Shown here: in pieces, positions 6,472 through 7,044 of the stretch
Layout of the letters: each line of letters begins with the position of its first letter
How positions within the stretch are numbered: position 1 is the stretch's first letter
Assembly: GCA_002346305.1 (NCBI GenBank)
Contig: DDZI01000024.1
Span: forward strand, 706 to 7,749
Origin: Actinobacteria bacterium UBA3012
GTDB taxonomy: Bacteria > Actinomycetota > Actinomycetes > Nanopelagicales > Nanopelagicaceae
Direction of reading: 5' to 3'
DNA length: 7,044 bases
Notes under the pieces: generated by a model
The model's database searches: none
Seen by the model: only the letters and a program-made list of their open reading frames with translations
What the model was told of the DNA's origin: nothing
Program-made: the position numbers and the translations under genes

Positions 6472-6491
6472 TCCCCAGCTATTCCCAGCTA
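6472..6491. repeat. Short tandem duplication upstream of the sigR promoter
   Basis: Two 10-base units, TCCCCAGCTA (6472-6481) and TTCCCAGCTA (6482-6491), lie head to tail. Together with ATTCCC at 6461-6466 they create a second GGGAAT on the minus strand at 6486-6481, 20 bases upstream of the promoter -35. That copy has no GTT at the right distance. It is probably a small duplication; a regulatory role is only possible. Confidence 0.5.
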
Positions 6492-6529
6492 CTCCGGTTG
6501 CGCTCAAGCCGCTGCTCAGGAGTGCCGGT

Positions 6530-7044
6530 TTACAAAAGTGTTTGTGCCTCTCCCAATGGAATTTCCACGAGCAGCGAAGCAGAATTGTTCCGAACGAAGT
6601 TGACTTGATTAGAGACTGGATGCGCTATCAATCCAGCACTCTCAGGAGATAAACCATTGTTAATTAAATCTCGAGCACCTAATTCATCATTTATTTTTGG
6701 ATCCAACCATCTTTCCCAATCATCACGAGGTAAAAAAAGCGGCATGCGGTGATGGATGCCTGCAAGAAAACCTTCCGCCTCTTTGGTAATTATTGCTGTG
6801 GTTCCATTCTCATAAATTCCAGCCATCGCTAATTGTTTTTTATCTTTTCGCTGAATAAAAAATGGTTGCTTGCTTGGGTATTGACCTAATTCGGTAGCCC
6901 ACTCAAAATATCCAGTTGCTGGGATTAAACAACGGCGAGCGCGGAATGCCGATTTGAATGAAGGCTTTTCATGAACGGATTCACTTCGAGCGTTAATCGT
7001 ATTTGCGCCTGTAAATCCACTTTTTGCCCAAGTTGGAATTAATC
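6530..7044 (-). CDS. SRAP-domain protein (YedK/HMCES family abasic-site DNA-protein crosslinker), 5'-partial
   Basis: The reading frame is open to the window edge (first whole codon at 7042-7040), giving about 170 C-terminal residues of a family usually 220-250 long. The proteins form a protective thiazolidine crosslink between Cys2 and abasic sites in single-stranded DNA. Visible family motifs are TINARSE (active-site Asn), RCLIPATGYFEW (active-site Glu) and GIHHRMPLFLP (active-site His in HxRMP). The crosslinking Cys2 lies outside the window and cannot be confirmed. The ATG at 6826 is internal, since strongly conserved motifs precede it. An SRAP gene (Rv3226c, from memory) also lies close to sigH in Mycobacterium tuberculosis, so the neighbourhood may be old. 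It is transcribed towards sigR, and read-through could supply basal sigR transcript. Confidence 0.92.
   Translation of the reverse strand, partial: LIPTWAKSGFTGANTINARSESVHEKPSFKSAFRARRCLIPATGYFEWATELGQYPSKQPFFIQRKDKKQLAMAGIYENGTTAIITKEAEGFLAGIHHRMPLFLPRDDWERWLDPKINDELGARDLINNGLSPESAGLIAHPVSNQVNFVRNNSASLLVEIPLGEAQTLL

Noticed and set aside
6493..6529. Terminator hairpin after the SRAP gene
   Set aside because: The GC-rich stretch contains direct repeats (CCGG, GCTCA) rather than a good inverted repeat, and no T tract follows on the minus strand.
6184..6652. Plus-strand open frames opposite sigR and the SRAP gene (6184-6603, 6449-6652)
   Set aside because: They are antisense to well-supported genes and to the predicted sigR promoter, and the proteins are not recognisable.
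6826..6828. ATG near 6826 as the start of the minus-strand SRAP gene
   Set aside because: Conserved SRAP motifs (NARSE, GYFEW) lie in frame upstream of it, so it is internal and the gene continues out of the window.
1..7044. Mobile element, CRISPR array, toxin-antitoxin or other accessory defence island
   Set aside because: No transposase, integrase, regularly spaced long repeats, terminal inverted repeats or island-like composition shift was seen. Every gene is typical core actinobacterial content.

Overview
The window reads as ordinary chromosome of a relatively AT-rich actinobacterium. The evidence is a fused E2-E1 2-oxoglutarate dehydrogenase of the Kgd type, a SigR/RsrA-type thiol-stress sigma and anti-sigma pair, a nickel superoxide dismutase with its dedicated protease, and a small BCCP of the mycobacterial TB7.3 kind. 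The A/T-rich codon use together with these proteins fits small-genome freshwater lineages such as the Nanopelagicales (acI), but that placement is inference. No mobile element, CRISPR array, phage gene, tRNA or rRNA was seen. The window is almost fully coding, and no gene-free stretch exceeds about 100 bases.

Layout. Bases 1-3608 (+) hold nearly all of kgd; the 5' end lies before the window. It converges on sodX (3686-4123, -), a signal-peptidase-like protease. sodX is divergent from sodN (4178-4624, +), the nickel superoxide dismutase whose propeptide SodX is expected to remove. After sodN come an 11-bp tandem repeat and a hairpin at the convergent junction. The rest is one minus-strand series. 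In transcription order it is an SRAP/YedK-HMCES family gene (6530-7044, partial), sigR (5738-6430), rsrA (5397-5741), a stand-alone biotinyl carrier protein (5128-5373) and a FlK-like hotdog thioesterase (4715-5131).

How it fits together. sigR-rsrA and BCCP-thioesterase are each joined by ATGA start/stop overlaps, so sigR to thioesterase looks like one operon. A match to the SigR-type promoter (GGGAAT, 18 bases, GTTG) lies directly in front of sigR. Its spacing suggests a leaderless, self-activated transcript starting at about the sigR ATG. The operon would therefore couple thiol-oxidative stress sensing to a biotinyl carrier and an acyl-CoA thioesterase. Superoxide defence (sodN/sodX) lies beside it, and DNA-damage protection (SRAP) lies upstream of it.

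I did not find a clearly new system. The items most worth checking are the conserved-looking stress operon with its carrier and thioesterase tail, and the leaderless autoregulatory sigR promoter.
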